From assembly GCA_902801795.1 (NCBI GenBank), contig CADCJQ010000013.1, positions 1 through 34,123 on the forward strand: a stretch of 34,123 nt of DNA, given 5' to 3'. The notes below the pieces were generated by a model. It was not told where the DNA came from and did no database searches. It was given only the letters and a program-made list of their open reading frames with translations. The position numbers were made by a program, and so were the translations under genes. The first letter of the stretch is position 1; every line of letters starts with the position of its first letter. Positions 8,177-14,944 of the stretch are shown here, piece after piece. The DNA comes from an uncultured Erysipelotrichaceae bacterium. GTDB lineage: Bacteria; Bacillota_I; Bacilli_A; RF39; UBA660.

Positions 8177-9025
8177 ATGGAAGGATTAATTATAAAAATA
8201 TTAAGTGATAAATGTTATGTGAAATTCGATAAGGAAGTAATTATTTGTGGTATTCGAGGACTATTTAGAATGCACAAATTACTTCCTTTAGTTGGTGATA
8301 AAGTATTAGTTGATTTGAATAAAAAGGTTATTGTTAAAATATTACCAAGAAAGAATCAAATAAAAAGACCGGAAGTTGCTAATATAACTCAAGGACTTGT
8401 AGTAGCAAGTTTAAAAGAACCGGATTTAGATACTAATTTGATAGACAAGATATTAGTTGAACTGGAGTATAATCGTATTAAACCAATTATATGTTTTACG
8501 AAAAAAGATTTATTAAGTGAAGATGAATGGAAAAATATAAAGAAAATAATTGATTATTATCAAACCTTGTATCCTGTGTATTATAATGATGATCTTGAAA
8601 ACTTGAAGAAGATTTTTAAAAAGGAAATAACGGTTTTTGTTGGACAAACAGGTAGTGGTAAAAGTTCCTTACTTAATAAATTAGATTCTAGTTTAGAACT
8701 TAAAACAGGAGAGATAAGCCTGGCTTTAGGAAGAGGTAGGCATACAACAAGGCATGCCGAAATCATTGAAATCTTAGATGGTATGCTTTTAGATACTCCG
8801 GGTTTTTCCGCTCTTGAATTTTCGGATATGATGCAAAAGGAGATAAGAGATGCTTTTATTGATTTTTCAAATTATCCTTGTCCTTTTAGAGATTGTATGC
8901 ATATTAAAGAAGAAGAGTGTGCTGTAAAAAAGGCTGTTAAAGAAGGAAAAATTATGGAATTTCGTTATCAAAATTATTTAGATATTGTTAAGTTTGGTAG
9001 TAAAGAAGAGTATAAAAGAAGGTAG
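8177..9025 (+). CDS. rsgA: Small-ribosomal-subunit biogenesis GTPase RsgA
   Basis: A circularly permuted GTPase that proofreads late 30S maturation near the decoding centre. The 282 aa begin with an OB-fold (about 1-65). The permuted G motifs follow: G4 as TKKD near residue 114, G1 as GQTGSGKSS near 155, and G3 as DTPG near 206. A C-terminal zinc knuckle follows, with Cys residues in CPFRDCMH and EEEC plus the His. The GGGAG ribosome site begins directly after the prkC stop. Its place after the kinase is the standard Firmicute order, and phosphorylation of RsgA by PrkC has been described in B. subtilis (established knowledge). Confidence 0.94.
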   Translation: MEGLIIKILSDKCYVKFDKEVIICGIRGLFRMHKLLPLVGDKVLVDLNKKVIVKILPRKNQIKRPEVANITQGLVVASLKEPDLDTNLIDKILVELEYNRIKPIICFTKKDLLSEDEWKNIKKIIDYYQTLYPVYYNDDLENLKKIFKKEITVFVGQTGSGKSSLLNKLDSSLELKTGEISLALGRGRHTTRHAEIIEILDGMLLDTPGFSALEFSDMMQKEIRDAFIDFSNYPCPFRDCMHIKEEECAVKKAVKEGKIMEFRYQNYLDIVKFGSKEEYKRR

Positions 9026-9029
9026 ATGT

Positions 9030-9665
9030 ATGAAAGTATCAGTATCATTTTTAAATGTTAAAAAGAAATATAAAGAAAAAGTTGTTTATTTACTTGATAA
9101 AACATCAATGGATTTTCTTCATGTTGATGTCATGGATGGAAAATATGTTAAAGGGAAGGCTAACTTATTTAGTGAAATTGAAAATATCGGTTATTTTACA
9201 AGAAAAAGATTAGATATTCATTTTATGGTAAATAAGCCTCTTAAAATGATTGATGATTATGCTTTATTAAATGTCTTTTGTATGACTTTTCATGTTAATA
9301 TCAAAAATGATTTAAATGAAGTGATTGATAAATGTCAAAGTTATGGTATTAAAGTGGGATTAGCCGTTAATCCTGAAGATGACTTATCAATAATTGAACC
9401 ATATCTTGATAGAATAGATTTGGTTTTGATAATGAGTGTTAAACCAGGATTACCAGGACAAGAATTTATTAAAGAAGTTATTCCTAAAATAAAAGAATTA
9501 CGTACCAAAATAAAAAAAGAAAAAAGAAATCTTTTGATAAGTGTTGATGGTGGAATTAATCTTGAAAATAAAGAATTTTTAGGGGATGCGGATATTCTTG
9601 TTAGTGGTAGTTGTGTAACAAATAGTAGTGATTTTGAAAAAACAATTTTAGAATTAAAAGGATAA
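9030..9665 (+). CDS. rpe: Ribulose-phosphate 3-epimerase
   Basis: Interconverts ribulose 5-phosphate and xylulose 5-phosphate in the pentose phosphate pathway; cytosolic TIM barrel. The 211 aa show HVDVMDGKYV (metal-binding His and catalytic Asp), DIHFMV (second His) and SVDGGI (second catalytic Asp). A phosphate-binding GSCVTN lies near the C-terminus. Two positions depart from the usual sequence: the motif after VMDG lacks the common F-V-x-N, and the loop around MSVKPGLPGQEF has Lys-Pro-Gly-Leu where most enzymes have a Phe-Gly pair. It is probably functional but divergent. ATG 9030 has AGAAGG seven bases upstream, overlapping the end of rsgA. It is the last gene of the operon. Confidence 0.88.
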   Translation: MKVSVSFLNVKKKYKEKVVYLLDKTSMDFLHVDVMDGKYVKGKANLFSEIENIGYFTRKRLDIHFMVNKPLKMIDDYALLNVFCMTFHVNIKNDLNEVIDKCQSYGIKVGLAVNPEDDLSIIEPYLDRIDLVLIMSVKPGLPGQEFIKEVIPKIKELRTKIKKEKRNLLISVDGGINLENKEFLGDADILVSGSCVTNSSDFEKTILELKG

Positions 9666-9687
9666 GAGTTTTGTATCTTATCCTTTT
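9656..9687. terminator. Bidirectional terminator between rpe and the minus-strand lipoprotein gene
   Basis: AAAAGGATAAGA (9656-9667) pairs perfectly with TCTTATCCTTTT (9676-9687) across an 8-nt loop. A runs and T runs flank both sides, so it can end transcription from both convergent operons. It contains the stop codons of rpe and abuts that of the minus-strand gene. Confidence 0.85.
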
Positions 9688-10555
9688 AATATATTTCTTT
9701 TTTTATTAGTTCAATATTATTATTTATTATTTCAACGTAATCTTTTTTATTATTACGTTCTTCATCAGTAATGTTTTTTAAATTACGGAATTCTTCTAAT
9801 TTTATTTTTTCTGTGACCGCAAGTTTTTTAATTTCCTCATCAAGTTCAATATTTTCTAGTGTAAAGAAATATTTGATTTTTTCTTCCTCAATAGCATTAT
9901 TTAATAATGCTAAGTTTTTTTCATATAAGTCTAGTTCTTTATCAATAACAATAACATTTAATCCATATTTTTCTAAAAATCTTAAAGCATTACTATTAGT
10001 ATAAATCGTTTTTTTAGTAGCATTTTCAATAGTTGTTTTTAAACTAGCGTCAACTTCTGATAAAATCATTTTTAATTCTTGATATCTTTCGTTTATTTCC
10101 TCTTTAATAAAGGTATTGTCAATATATTCTGAAAGACCATTTTTAATGTTTTGCAAGACCATTAATAGATTAGATGGATTAAGCCATAATTCGCTAATAT
10201 CAACTTTATATTCCATTCCGTATGTTGCATCAATTAATTTAAGATTTTTATTTCTATTAATAAGTTCTACGGCGATATCAGAATCCTTTGATAATCCCAT
10301 ATAAACAAATAAATCTTTATTACTATTATCTTTATATTGTTTTTCTGTTAGTGTATAGACATCAATATTAATGCCATCGGGATAAATTGAATTAACAACA
10401 GAACTTTCTCCATATAGATAATTTATAGCATATTCAAGAGGATAAATGGTAGTTATGATATTAATATTTTCCATAGAGTCTCTTTTAAATAGCGAACAAC
10501 CCGATAAAATAAATGATAAAGTTATCAAAAGTACATAATATTTAATTTTTTTCAT
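9686..10555 (-). CDS. Histidine-free TroA/ZnuA-like substrate-binding lipoprotein
   Basis: A 289-aa lipoprotein with a signal peptide ending in the lipobox LSGC (Cys near residue 20), so anchored outside the membrane. The order of elements follows cluster A-I metal-binding proteins: TTIYPLEYA, YPDG, ELWLNPSN, a long backbone helix, and TNSNALRFLEKYGL. In the zinc and manganese binders the equivalent sites carry His (PHDYEP, DPHxW and HxAFGYL-like motifs). Here the first is replaced around INIDVY, the second is Glu-Leu-Trp, and the third is Asn. The mature protein contains no histidine at all. Classical zinc binding is therefore unlikely and the ligand is unknown. GGAGAA precedes the ATG, which overlaps the yidD stop (ATGA). 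No ABC permease or ATPase gene is nearby. Confidence 0.7.
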   Translation of the reverse strand: MKKIKYYVLLITLSFILSGCSLFKRDSMENINIITTIYPLEYAINYLYGESSVVNSIYPDGINIDVYTLTEKQYKDNSNKDLFVYMGLSKDSDIAVELINRNKNLKLIDATYGMEYKVDISELWLNPSNLLMVLQNIKNGLSEYIDNTFIKEEINERYQELKMILSEVDASLKTTIENATKKTIYTNSNALRFLEKYGLNVIVIDKELDLYEKNLALLNNAIEEEKIKYFFTLENIELDEEIKKLAVTEKIKLEEFRNLKNITDEERNNKKDYVEIINNNIELIKKEIY

Positions 10556-10773
10556 AATTTCTCCTTTATTGGTGGTAAATCAATTCCTCCTTTACTAAGA
10601 GGATTGCACCTTATAATTCTTTTAGTTGCAAGATAAAGACCTTTAATTAAACCAAATTCATTTAAAACTATTATTGCATAGTTAGAACATGTTGGTATAA
10701 ATTTACATTTGCTATGACTTTTTAAAGGTATCTTTTGATATAGTTTAATTATTTTAATTAGCATCTTTTTCAT
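10552..10773 (-). CDS. yidD: Membrane protein insertion efficiency factor YidD
   Basis: YidD is a small amphipathic protein associated with the YidC insertase at the inner face of the membrane. The 73 aa contain the family core: KCKFIPTCSNYA with two conserved Cys, a KGLYLATKRIIRCNP segment with the third Cys, and GGIDLPP. Length is normal. It is transcribed from a minus-strand promoter at 10789-10817 and overlaps the following lipoprotein gene by four bases, so they form one operon. YidC itself and rnpA-rpmH, its usual neighbours, are not in the window. Confidence 0.92.
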   Translation of the reverse strand: MKKMLIKIIKLYQKIPLKSHSKCKFIPTCSNYAIIVLNEFGLIKGLYLATKRIIRCNPLSKGGIDLPPIKEKL

Positions 10774-10788
10774 ATTGCACCTATACTA

Positions 10789-10817
10789 ATTGTACTATTA
10801 TTTTTATTTTTCGACAA
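10789..10817 (-). promoter_or_regulatory. Promoter of yidD and the lipoprotein gene
   Basis: On the minus strand TTGTCG (10817-10812), 17-bp spacer, TACAAT (10794-10789). It diverges from rnc. Confidence 0.7.
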
Positions 10818-10877
10818 GTGTTTTTCAAAGAAAAAGTATTATCTTTTATTTTATGCTTCAAAATTGAAAAAATCTGT

Positions 10878-10883
10878 TATAAT
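10878..10883 (+). promoter_or_regulatory. -10 element of rnc
   Basis: TATAAT at 10878-10883, 22 bp before the GTG start. The -35 region around 10854-10860 is weak. Confidence 0.5.
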
Positions 10884-10904
10884 AATAGTAGTGGAGGATT
10901 AATA

Positions 10905-11579
10905 GTGAACGATTTTTTTGAAAAATATGGCATTATACCTAATAATCGAAAACTTTACGAAACTGCTTTATCGCATTCGTCTTATGCCAATGAACATAAT
11001 GAGAAAAGAGATTATGAAAGATTAGAGTTTTTAGGAGATGCTGTTTTAGAACTTGTTGTAAGTGAGTATTTATATAAAAATTATGAGCAAAATGAAGGTA
11101 GTATGACAAAAATGCGAGCTAATTTTGTTTGTGAAAATGCCAATTATGAATATATGCAAAAAATTGGGTTATATAAATATATTAAAGTTGGTCATGGAGA
11201 GACGGGTAATGTTAAAAAAGCAATTGTTGCTGATATTTTTGAGGCTTTTATTGGTGCAATATATTTAGATCAAGGATTTGATAAAGTAAAAGACTATATT
11301 TTAAATATTGTTACACCATATATTAATAATAAAACGTATTTTTTTAATGATTACAAATCTATTTTGCAAGAATTGATGCAAACTGATAAAAGAAGTTTTA
11401 CCTATGAATTAGTTGATGAAAGTGGTCCATCGCATGATAAAACGTTTACCATTGTTGTAAGAATAGATAATGTTATATATGGTAAAGGAACTGCTAGTAG
11501 TAAAAAGGAAGCGTGTCAGTTAGCAGCTAAAGATACGTTAGAAAAACTTGCTATAAAAGGGGATGATTTTAATGAATAA
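10905..11579 (+). CDS. rnc: Ribonuclease III
   Basis: Double-strand-specific endonuclease that processes rRNA precursors and cuts sense-antisense duplexes, including toxin mRNA with its antitoxin RNA in type I systems. The 224 aa contain the signature ERLEFLGDAVLEL with the catalytic Glu and Asp. A downstream acidic pair follows in VADIFEAFIGA. A C-terminal double-stranded-RNA-binding domain, about 150-220, includes GKGTASSKKEACQLAA. I chose GTG 10905 because GGAGG (10893-10897) is seven bases upstream; the frame stays open upstream but has no ribosome site. The last 8 bp overlap the start of a pilin-like gene. Confidence 0.94.
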   Translation: MNDFFEKYGIIPNNRKLYETALSHSSYANEHNEKRDYERLEFLGDAVLELVVSEYLYKNYEQNEGSMTKMRANFVCENANYEYMQKIGLYKYIKVGHGETGNVKKAIVADIFEAFIGAIYLDQGFDKVKDYILNIVTPYINNKTYFFNDYKSILQELMQTDKRSFTYELVDESGPSHDKTFTIVVRIDNVIYGKGTASSKKEACQLAAKDTLEKLAIKGDDFNE

Positions 11580-11997
11580 GAAAGGATTTACGCTAATTGA
11601 ACTTTTGGCGGTTATTGCCATTTTAGGGATAATAGGTTTAATTGCTGTACCTAATATGTTAGGAGTATCAGATAATGTGAAAAAAGATCAAATGTTAGAT
11701 GATGCTAAAAAGTTGATTTCTATTGCTAAACTTAAAATCAGTATGGATTATGAGGCTAGAAAATTAAATTCTAAAAGATATACTTTTAGTGAACTAAATG
11801 CTGATAAACAAATAAAAAAAGATCCTGATGGTGGTAATTATATTGAGGCATCATCATATGTAGAATATCAAAATAATGGTGGGGTAGTTAATTATTGTGT
11901 ATATCTTGAAAGCGAAAATAGAGTAATTAAAACTTCTTCAGGAGGATGTGTTTTAGAAACTAATTTATATTCAAAAGAAAATGTTAGAAGTAAATAA
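11572..11997 (+). CDS. Type IV pilin-like protein with class III-type prepilin signal
   Basis: A 141-aa secreted fibre subunit or pseudopilin. The N-terminus MNKKGFTLIELLAVIAIL has the prepilin peptidase site (G before FTLIE), the invariant Glu5 of the mature chain, and a hydrophobic helix to about residue 27. A charged alpha-helical spine and a small C-terminal region with two Cys (near 109 and 126), which could form a disulphide, follow. ATG 11572 sits inside the end of rnc with AGGGG about nine bases upstream; ATG 11563 is less well placed. It resembles ComGC-type pseudopilins, but none of the assembly ATPase, membrane platform or peptidase genes is in the window. Confidence 0.85.
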   Translation: MNKKGFTLIELLAVIAILGIIGLIAVPNMLGVSDNVKKDQMLDDAKKLISIAKLKISMDYEARKLNSKRYTFSELNADKQIKKDPDGGNYIEASSYVEYQNNGGVVNYCVYLESENRVIKTSSGGCVLETNLYSKENVRSK

Positions 11998-12029
11998 AAT
12001 GTAAACATTAAAAAAATATTAAAAAGTTA

Positions 12030-12059
12030 TTGACTTAACGAATATTTGCATGCTAAAAT
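12030..12059 (+). promoter_or_regulatory. Promoter of the second pilin-like gene
   Basis: TTGACT (12030-12035), 18-bp spacer, TGCTAAAAT with an extended -10 (TAAAAT 12054-12059). Confidence 0.75.
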
Positions 12060-12086
12060 TATTTGTGTAAAGTAGAGGAGGAAAAA

Positions 12087-12659
12087 ATGAAAAATATTTT
12101 AAAAAATAAGAAAGGATTTACATTAGTAGAATTACTAGCCGTTATTGTTATTTTAGCTTTAATTATGAGTATTGCAATTATAAGTATGAATGGTATAATG
12201 CAGGGTGCAAGATATGATACAATGAAAGAAACGGGTCTTCAAATAATAAATGGTGTAAGACAGCAATTAACACTTTCAAATGAATTACCAATGGAAAATG
12301 GTGATACAGTATATTGCTACTTTTCTGAGGCTATTTTAAGTAAGGGTGGTAAGACTTCACCATTAGGTGGTACTTTCAAATATTATACAGGTACACCTGA
12401 TCCAACCGATGGTCCATTTGCTCTTGGATATACCGGAGTATTTAAAGTAAAAACTAGTACTGCTCTTGCTTGTACCGAAGGTTCAGGAGAATCTTATGTT
12501 AAGGCTGTAGGTAAAGGTAATGGTAAAAGTCCTGAGTTTAGCATTTGTTTAATTACTAATGAAGGTGGTAACTACTATATAAATGATGCAACAGAAGCGT
12601 CATTATCTAGTAATCGTAATGATGGTATTGTCAAAGGTAATACAAGTAATGGTGGTTAA
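12087..12659 (+). CDS. Second type IV pilin-like protein
   Basis: A 190-aa pilin-like protein. A short basic leader ends in KNKKG, followed by FTLVELLAVIVIL and a hydrophobic helix to about residue 35, so prepilin cleavage after Gly is expected, with Glu5 present. The C-terminal globular part is rich in Gly, Ser and Thr and has several Cys (near 74, 130 and 153), suiting an extracellular domain. ATG 12087 is preceded by GAGGAGG five bases upstream; an earlier in-frame ATG at 12063 has no ribosome site. It has its own extended -10 promoter and a terminator, so it is transcribed separately from the first pilin. Specific function is unknown. Confidence 0.83.
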   Translation: MKNILKNKKGFTLVELLAVIVILALIMSIAIISMNGIMQGARYDTMKETGLQIINGVRQQLTLSNELPMENGDTVYCYFSEAILSKGGKTSPLGGTFKYYTGTPDPTDGPFALGYTGVFKVKTSTALACTEGSGESYVKAVGKGNGKSPEFSICLITNEGGNYYINDATEASLSSNRNDGIVKGNTSNGG

Positions 12660-12687
12660 GATATGCATTAAGTTGTATATCTTTTTT
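12658..12687 (+). terminator. Rho-independent terminator after the second pilin gene
   Basis: AAGATATGCA (12658-12667) pairs with TGTATATCTT (12674-12683, one G-U pair) over a 6-nt loop, then a T run. Confidence 0.75.
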
Positions 12688-12688
12688 C

Positions 12689-12717
12689 TTGCACTTTTGG
12701 GTGATTTTTTGTATAAT
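12689..12717 (+). promoter_or_regulatory. Promoter of nfo
   Basis: TTGCAC (12689-12694), 17-bp spacer, TATAAT (12712-12717), overlapping the preceding terminator's end. Confidence 0.8.
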
Positions 12718-12733
12718 GAGAAAGGTGATTTAA

Positions 12734-13582
12734 ATGTTATATATAGGTTCACATGTAGGATTTAATAAAAGTAGTCAATTATTAGGAAGTCTTGAAGAAG
12801 CATTATCATATGGAAGTAATACATTTATGTTTTATACAGGGGCTCCGCAAAATACTATACGATATACTATTGATGATGAATTAACAAGTAAGGCAATAAA
12901 AAAAATGCAGGAAAATAATATTTCTTTGGAAAAAATAATAGTTCATGCACCTTATATTGTGAATCTTGCCAATAATGATAAAGAAAAACATCAATTTGCA
13001 ATTAATTTTTTGAAACAAGAGATAATTCGTTGTGAGAAATTAGGTATTACCAAAATGGTTCTTCATCCTGGAAGTCATGTTGGCAGTGGAATTGACTTAG
13101 GAATTGAAAACATTATTGATGGATTAAATAAGGTGCTAGAAATAGATAATTCTGTTTGTATTTTACTTGAGACAATGGCGGGAAAAGGTAGTGAAGTGGG
13201 TTCTAGTTTTATTGAGATAAAAAAAATTATTGATGGTGTTAAGAAAAAAGAACTTATTGGTGTATGTCTTGATACATGTCATATTCATGATGCAGGATAT
13301 GATTTAAATAGTTTTGATAAAGTATTAGATGAATTTGATAATATAATTGGTTTAAAGTATCTTAAATGTTTGCATATTAATGATAGTAAAAATGTTTGTG
13401 GTTCTCGAAAAGATCGTCATGAAAACATTGGTAAAGGTTATATTGGATTAGATAATTTATTAAAGATAATTTATCATAAAAGACTAGATGACATTCCTAA
13501 AATATTAGAAACACCTTATATAAATGATAAGGCACCATACAAAGAAGAAATCGAATTAATAAGGAGAAATAAGGCGATATAG
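12734..13582 (+). CDS. nfo: Endonuclease IV (AP endonuclease)
   Basis: Nfo cleaves abasic sites and trims 3' blocks in base-excision repair; in Bacillus it also helps protect spore DNA. The 282 aa form a TIM barrel with a three-zinc site. Ligands are visible in HVGF, HAPYIVN, LHPGSH, LLETMAGKG (Glu), CLDTCHIHDAGYD (Asp and His), LHINDSK and DRHENIGKG. All expected family motifs are present and the length is normal. AAAGGTGA precedes the ATG. The stop is one base before the S1-domain gene, so the two are probably cotranscribed. Confidence 0.95.
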   Translation: MLYIGSHVGFNKSSQLLGSLEEALSYGSNTFMFYTGAPQNTIRYTIDDELTSKAIKKMQENNISLEKIIVHAPYIVNLANNDKEKHQFAINFLKQEIIRCEKLGITKMVLHPGSHVGSGIDLGIENIIDGLNKVLEIDNSVCILLETMAGKGSEVGSSFIEIKKIIDGVKKKELIGVCLDTCHIHDAGYDLNSFDKVLDEFDNIIGLKYLKCLHINDSKNVCGSRKDRHENIGKGYIGLDNLLKIIYHKRLDDIPKILETPYINDKAPYKEEIELIRRNKAI

Positions 13583-13583
13583 T

Positions 13584-13928
13584 ATGAAAAAATATGCTAA
13601 TAATAAAATAGTTGAAGGCCGGGTAACAGGAATAGAAAGATATGGAATATTCGTAAGTCTTGATGATTATTCTAGTGGTTTAATACATATATCAGAAATA
13701 AGCGATAAGTATGTTAGTGATATAAAAAATTACGCACATATTGGGGAAAAAATACGTGTTCGAATAATTAGTCAAGATGATGTAAATAATCAAGTAAAAT
13801 TAAGTATTAAAAATATAGATTATCGTATAAATGAAAAACATAGTCATATTAAAGAAACAGGTAGTGGGTTTGGAATATTAAAAGAATCACTTAATGAATG
13901 GATAGAGGATAAAATTGAAAAAAAATGA
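13584..13928 (+). CDS. S1-domain RNA-binding protein (YugI/CvfD/general stress protein 13 family)
   Basis: A 114-aa protein whose residues 7-75 form an S1 RNA-binding domain (VEGRVTGIERYGIFVSL, GLIHISEIS and VRIISQDD). The tail ends in SGFGILKESLNEWI, a C-terminal signature of YugI/GSP13/CvfD-type proteins, which associate with ribosomes or mRNA under stress (family knowledge). It begins one base after the nfo stop; the ribosome site is weak (AAGG, nine bases upstream), suggesting coupling to nfo. The gene ends about 20 bp before the tRNA promoter with no clear terminator, so read-through into the tRNA operon is possible. Confidence 0.88.
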   Translation: MKKYANNKIVEGRVTGIERYGIFVSLDDYSSGLIHISEISDKYVSDIKNYAHIGEKIRVRIISQDDVNNQVKLSIKNIDYRINEKHSHIKETGSGFGILKESLNEWIEDKIEKK

Positions 13929-13947
13929 AAAAAAATGAAAAGTATTA

Positions 13948-13976
13948 TTGACATTCTCCTTTAATAATGATATCAT
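13948..13976 (+). promoter_or_regulatory. Promoter of the tRNA operon, with a palindrome over the -10
   Basis: TTGACA (13948-13953), 17-bp spacer, TATCAT (13971-13976). A perfect 16-bp palindrome, ATAATGATATCATTAT (13964-13979), covers the -10 and could bind a regulator. Confidence 0.8.
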
Positions 13977-13996
13977 TATCAATGTCCATGTGATTT

Positions 13997-14073
13997 GGGC
14001 GATTAGCTCAGTTGGTTAGAGCACTTGCCTTACAAGCAAGGGGTCATAGGTTCGAGTCCTATATCGCCCACCA
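13997..14073 (+). tRNA. tRNA-Val (UAC)
   Basis: Seven-bp acceptor GGGCGAT/ATCGCCC, anticodon stem CTTGC/GCAAG with loop CTTACAA, anticodon UAC, TTCGA T-loop and encoded CCA. First gene of the ten-tRNA operon. Confidence 0.97.
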
Positions 14074-14080
14074 TTTTTAT

Positions 14081-14156
14081 GCCGAAATAGCTCAATTGGT
14101 AGAGCAATTGATTTGTAATCAATAGGTTACGGGTTCGATTCCTGTTTTCGGCACCA
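14081..14156 (+). tRNA. tRNA-Thr (UGU)
   Basis: Acceptor GCCGAAA/TTTCGGC, anticodon stem ATTGA/TCAAT with loop TTTGTAA, anticodon UGU, encoded CCA. Confidence 0.97.
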
Positions 14157-14159
14157 TAT

Positions 14160-14243
14160 GGAGAGATAGCGAAGAGGCTAAACGCGACAGACTGTAAATC
14201 TGTTCCTTCGGGTTCGGTGGTTCGAATCCACCTCTCTCCACCA
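14160..14243 (+). tRNA. tRNA-Tyr (GUA)
   Basis: Acceptor GGAGAGA/TCTCTCC, anticodon GUA, long variable arm typical of bacterial tRNA-Tyr, encoded CCA. Confidence 0.97.
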
Positions 14244-14249
14244 TTCGAT

Positions 14250-14324
14250 TGCCTCGTAGCCAAGTGGTAAGGCAACAGACTTTGACTCTGTCATTCGCTA
14301 GTTCGAACCTAGCCGAGGCAGCCA
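14250..14324 (+). tRNA. tRNA-Gln (UUG)
   Basis: Acceptor TGCCTCG/CGAGGCA, U1-A72 as is usual for tRNA-Gln, anticodon UUG, discriminator G, encoded CCA. Confidence 0.96.
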
Positions 14325-14336
14325 TTTTAGTTTTAT

Positions 14337-14412
14337 GTCCCGTTAGCTCAGTAGGTAGAGCATTTGACTTTTAATCAAAGGGTCGTGAGTTCGAATCTCG
14401 CACGGGACACCA
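14337..14412 (+). tRNA. tRNA-Lys (UUU)
   Basis: Acceptor GTCCCGT/ACGGGAC, anticodon stem TTTGA/TCAAA with loop CTTTTAA, anticodon UUU, encoded CCA. Confidence 0.97.
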
Positions 14413-14427
14413 TTTTTTATTAATAAT

Positions 14428-14516
14428 GCCTGAGTGGCGGAATAGGTAGACGCACAGGACTTAAAATCCTGCGAGAATAAACCCTCGTGTCGGTTCAAGT
14501 CCGACCTTAGGCACCA
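14428..14516 (+). tRNA. tRNA-Leu (UAA)
   Basis: Class II tRNA with a long variable arm. Acceptor GCCTGAG/CTTAGGC (one G-U), anticodon stem CAGGA/TCCTG with loop CTTAAAA, anticodon UAA, encoded CCA. Confidence 0.96.
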
Positions 14517-14523
14517 TTTATTT

Positions 14524-14616
14524 GGAGGAATACCCAAGTCCGGTTGAAGGGATCGGTCTTGAAAACCGAGAGGTCGTGAAAGCGGCGCAGGGGTTCGAAT
14601 CCCTTTTCCTCCGCCA
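14524..14616 (+). tRNA. tRNA-Ser (UGA)
   Basis: Class II tRNA of 93 nt with a long variable arm. Acceptor GGAGGAA/TTCCTCC, anticodon stem TCGGT/ACCGA, anticodon UGA, discriminator G, encoded CCA. Confidence 0.97.
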
Positions 14617-14629
14617 TTTTATGTTATAT

Positions 14630-14704
14630 CGCGGGATAGAGCAGTGGTAGCTCGTTGGGCTCATAACCCAGAGGTCGTAGGTTCAAATCCTTCTCCCGCA
14701 ACCA
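14630..14704 (+). tRNA. Initiator tRNA-fMet (CAU)
   Basis: Anticodon CAU. Two initiator marks are visible: an unpaired C1 opposite A72, and three G-C pairs (GGG/CCC) at the base of the anticodon stem. CCA is encoded. It is slightly short (75 nt), with a compact D arm. Confidence 0.95.
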
Positions 14705-14708
14705 ATAT

Positions 14709-14785
14709 GGTCTGTTAGTGCAGTGGCCTACCACGTCTGCCTGTCACGCAGAAGATCACGGGTCCGAATCCCGTACAGACCGCCA
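14709..14785 (+). tRNA. tRNA-Asp (GUC)
   Basis: Acceptor GGTCTGT/ACAGACC, anticodon stem TCTGC/GCAGA with loop CTGTCAC, anticodon GUC, discriminator G, encoded CCA. Confidence 0.97.
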
Positions 14786-14788
14786 GTT

Positions 14789-14864
14789 GGCTCTTTAGCT
14801 CAGTCGGTAGAGCAAGGGACTGAAAATCCCTGTGTCGGTGGTTCGATTCCACTAGGAGCCACCA
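14789..14864 (+). tRNA. tRNA-Phe (GAA)
   Basis: Acceptor GGCTCTT/AGGAGCC (one G-U), anticodon GAA, encoded CCA. Last gene of the tRNA operon. Confidence 0.97.
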
Positions 14865-14901
14865 TTTGAAATAGACTCGAATCGTCGAGCTTTAATAAAT
14901 G

Positions 14902-14928
14902 AAAAGAACTTGAAAAAAGTTCTTTTTT
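14902..14928 (+). terminator. Terminator of the tRNA operon
   Basis: AAAAGAACTT (14902-14911) pairs with AAGTTCTTTT (14917-14926), 5-nt loop, T run. The stem also contains the -35 of the next promoter. Confidence 0.85.
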
Positions 14929-14938
14929 ATGTTATTAT
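14910..14938 (+). promoter_or_regulatory. Candidate promoter of the convergent antisense RNA
   Basis: TTGAAA (14910-14915), 17-bp spacer, TATTAT (14933-14938). It points toward the small membrane-peptide gene; expected start is near 14945. Confidence 0.5.
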
Positions 14939-14944
14939 GAATAT

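Noticed and set aside
11998-12025. Small inverted repeat AATGT/ACATT after the first pilin gene as a terminator
   Set aside because: The loop is only two bases and there is no T run.
14030-14537. Three overlapping minus-strand open frames across the tRNA genes
   Set aside because: They are antisense translations of tRNA-Val to tRNA-Ser (typical spurious GERWIRTTEP/FEPPNP-like peptides), with no ribosome sites; the plus-strand tRNAs fold perfectly.
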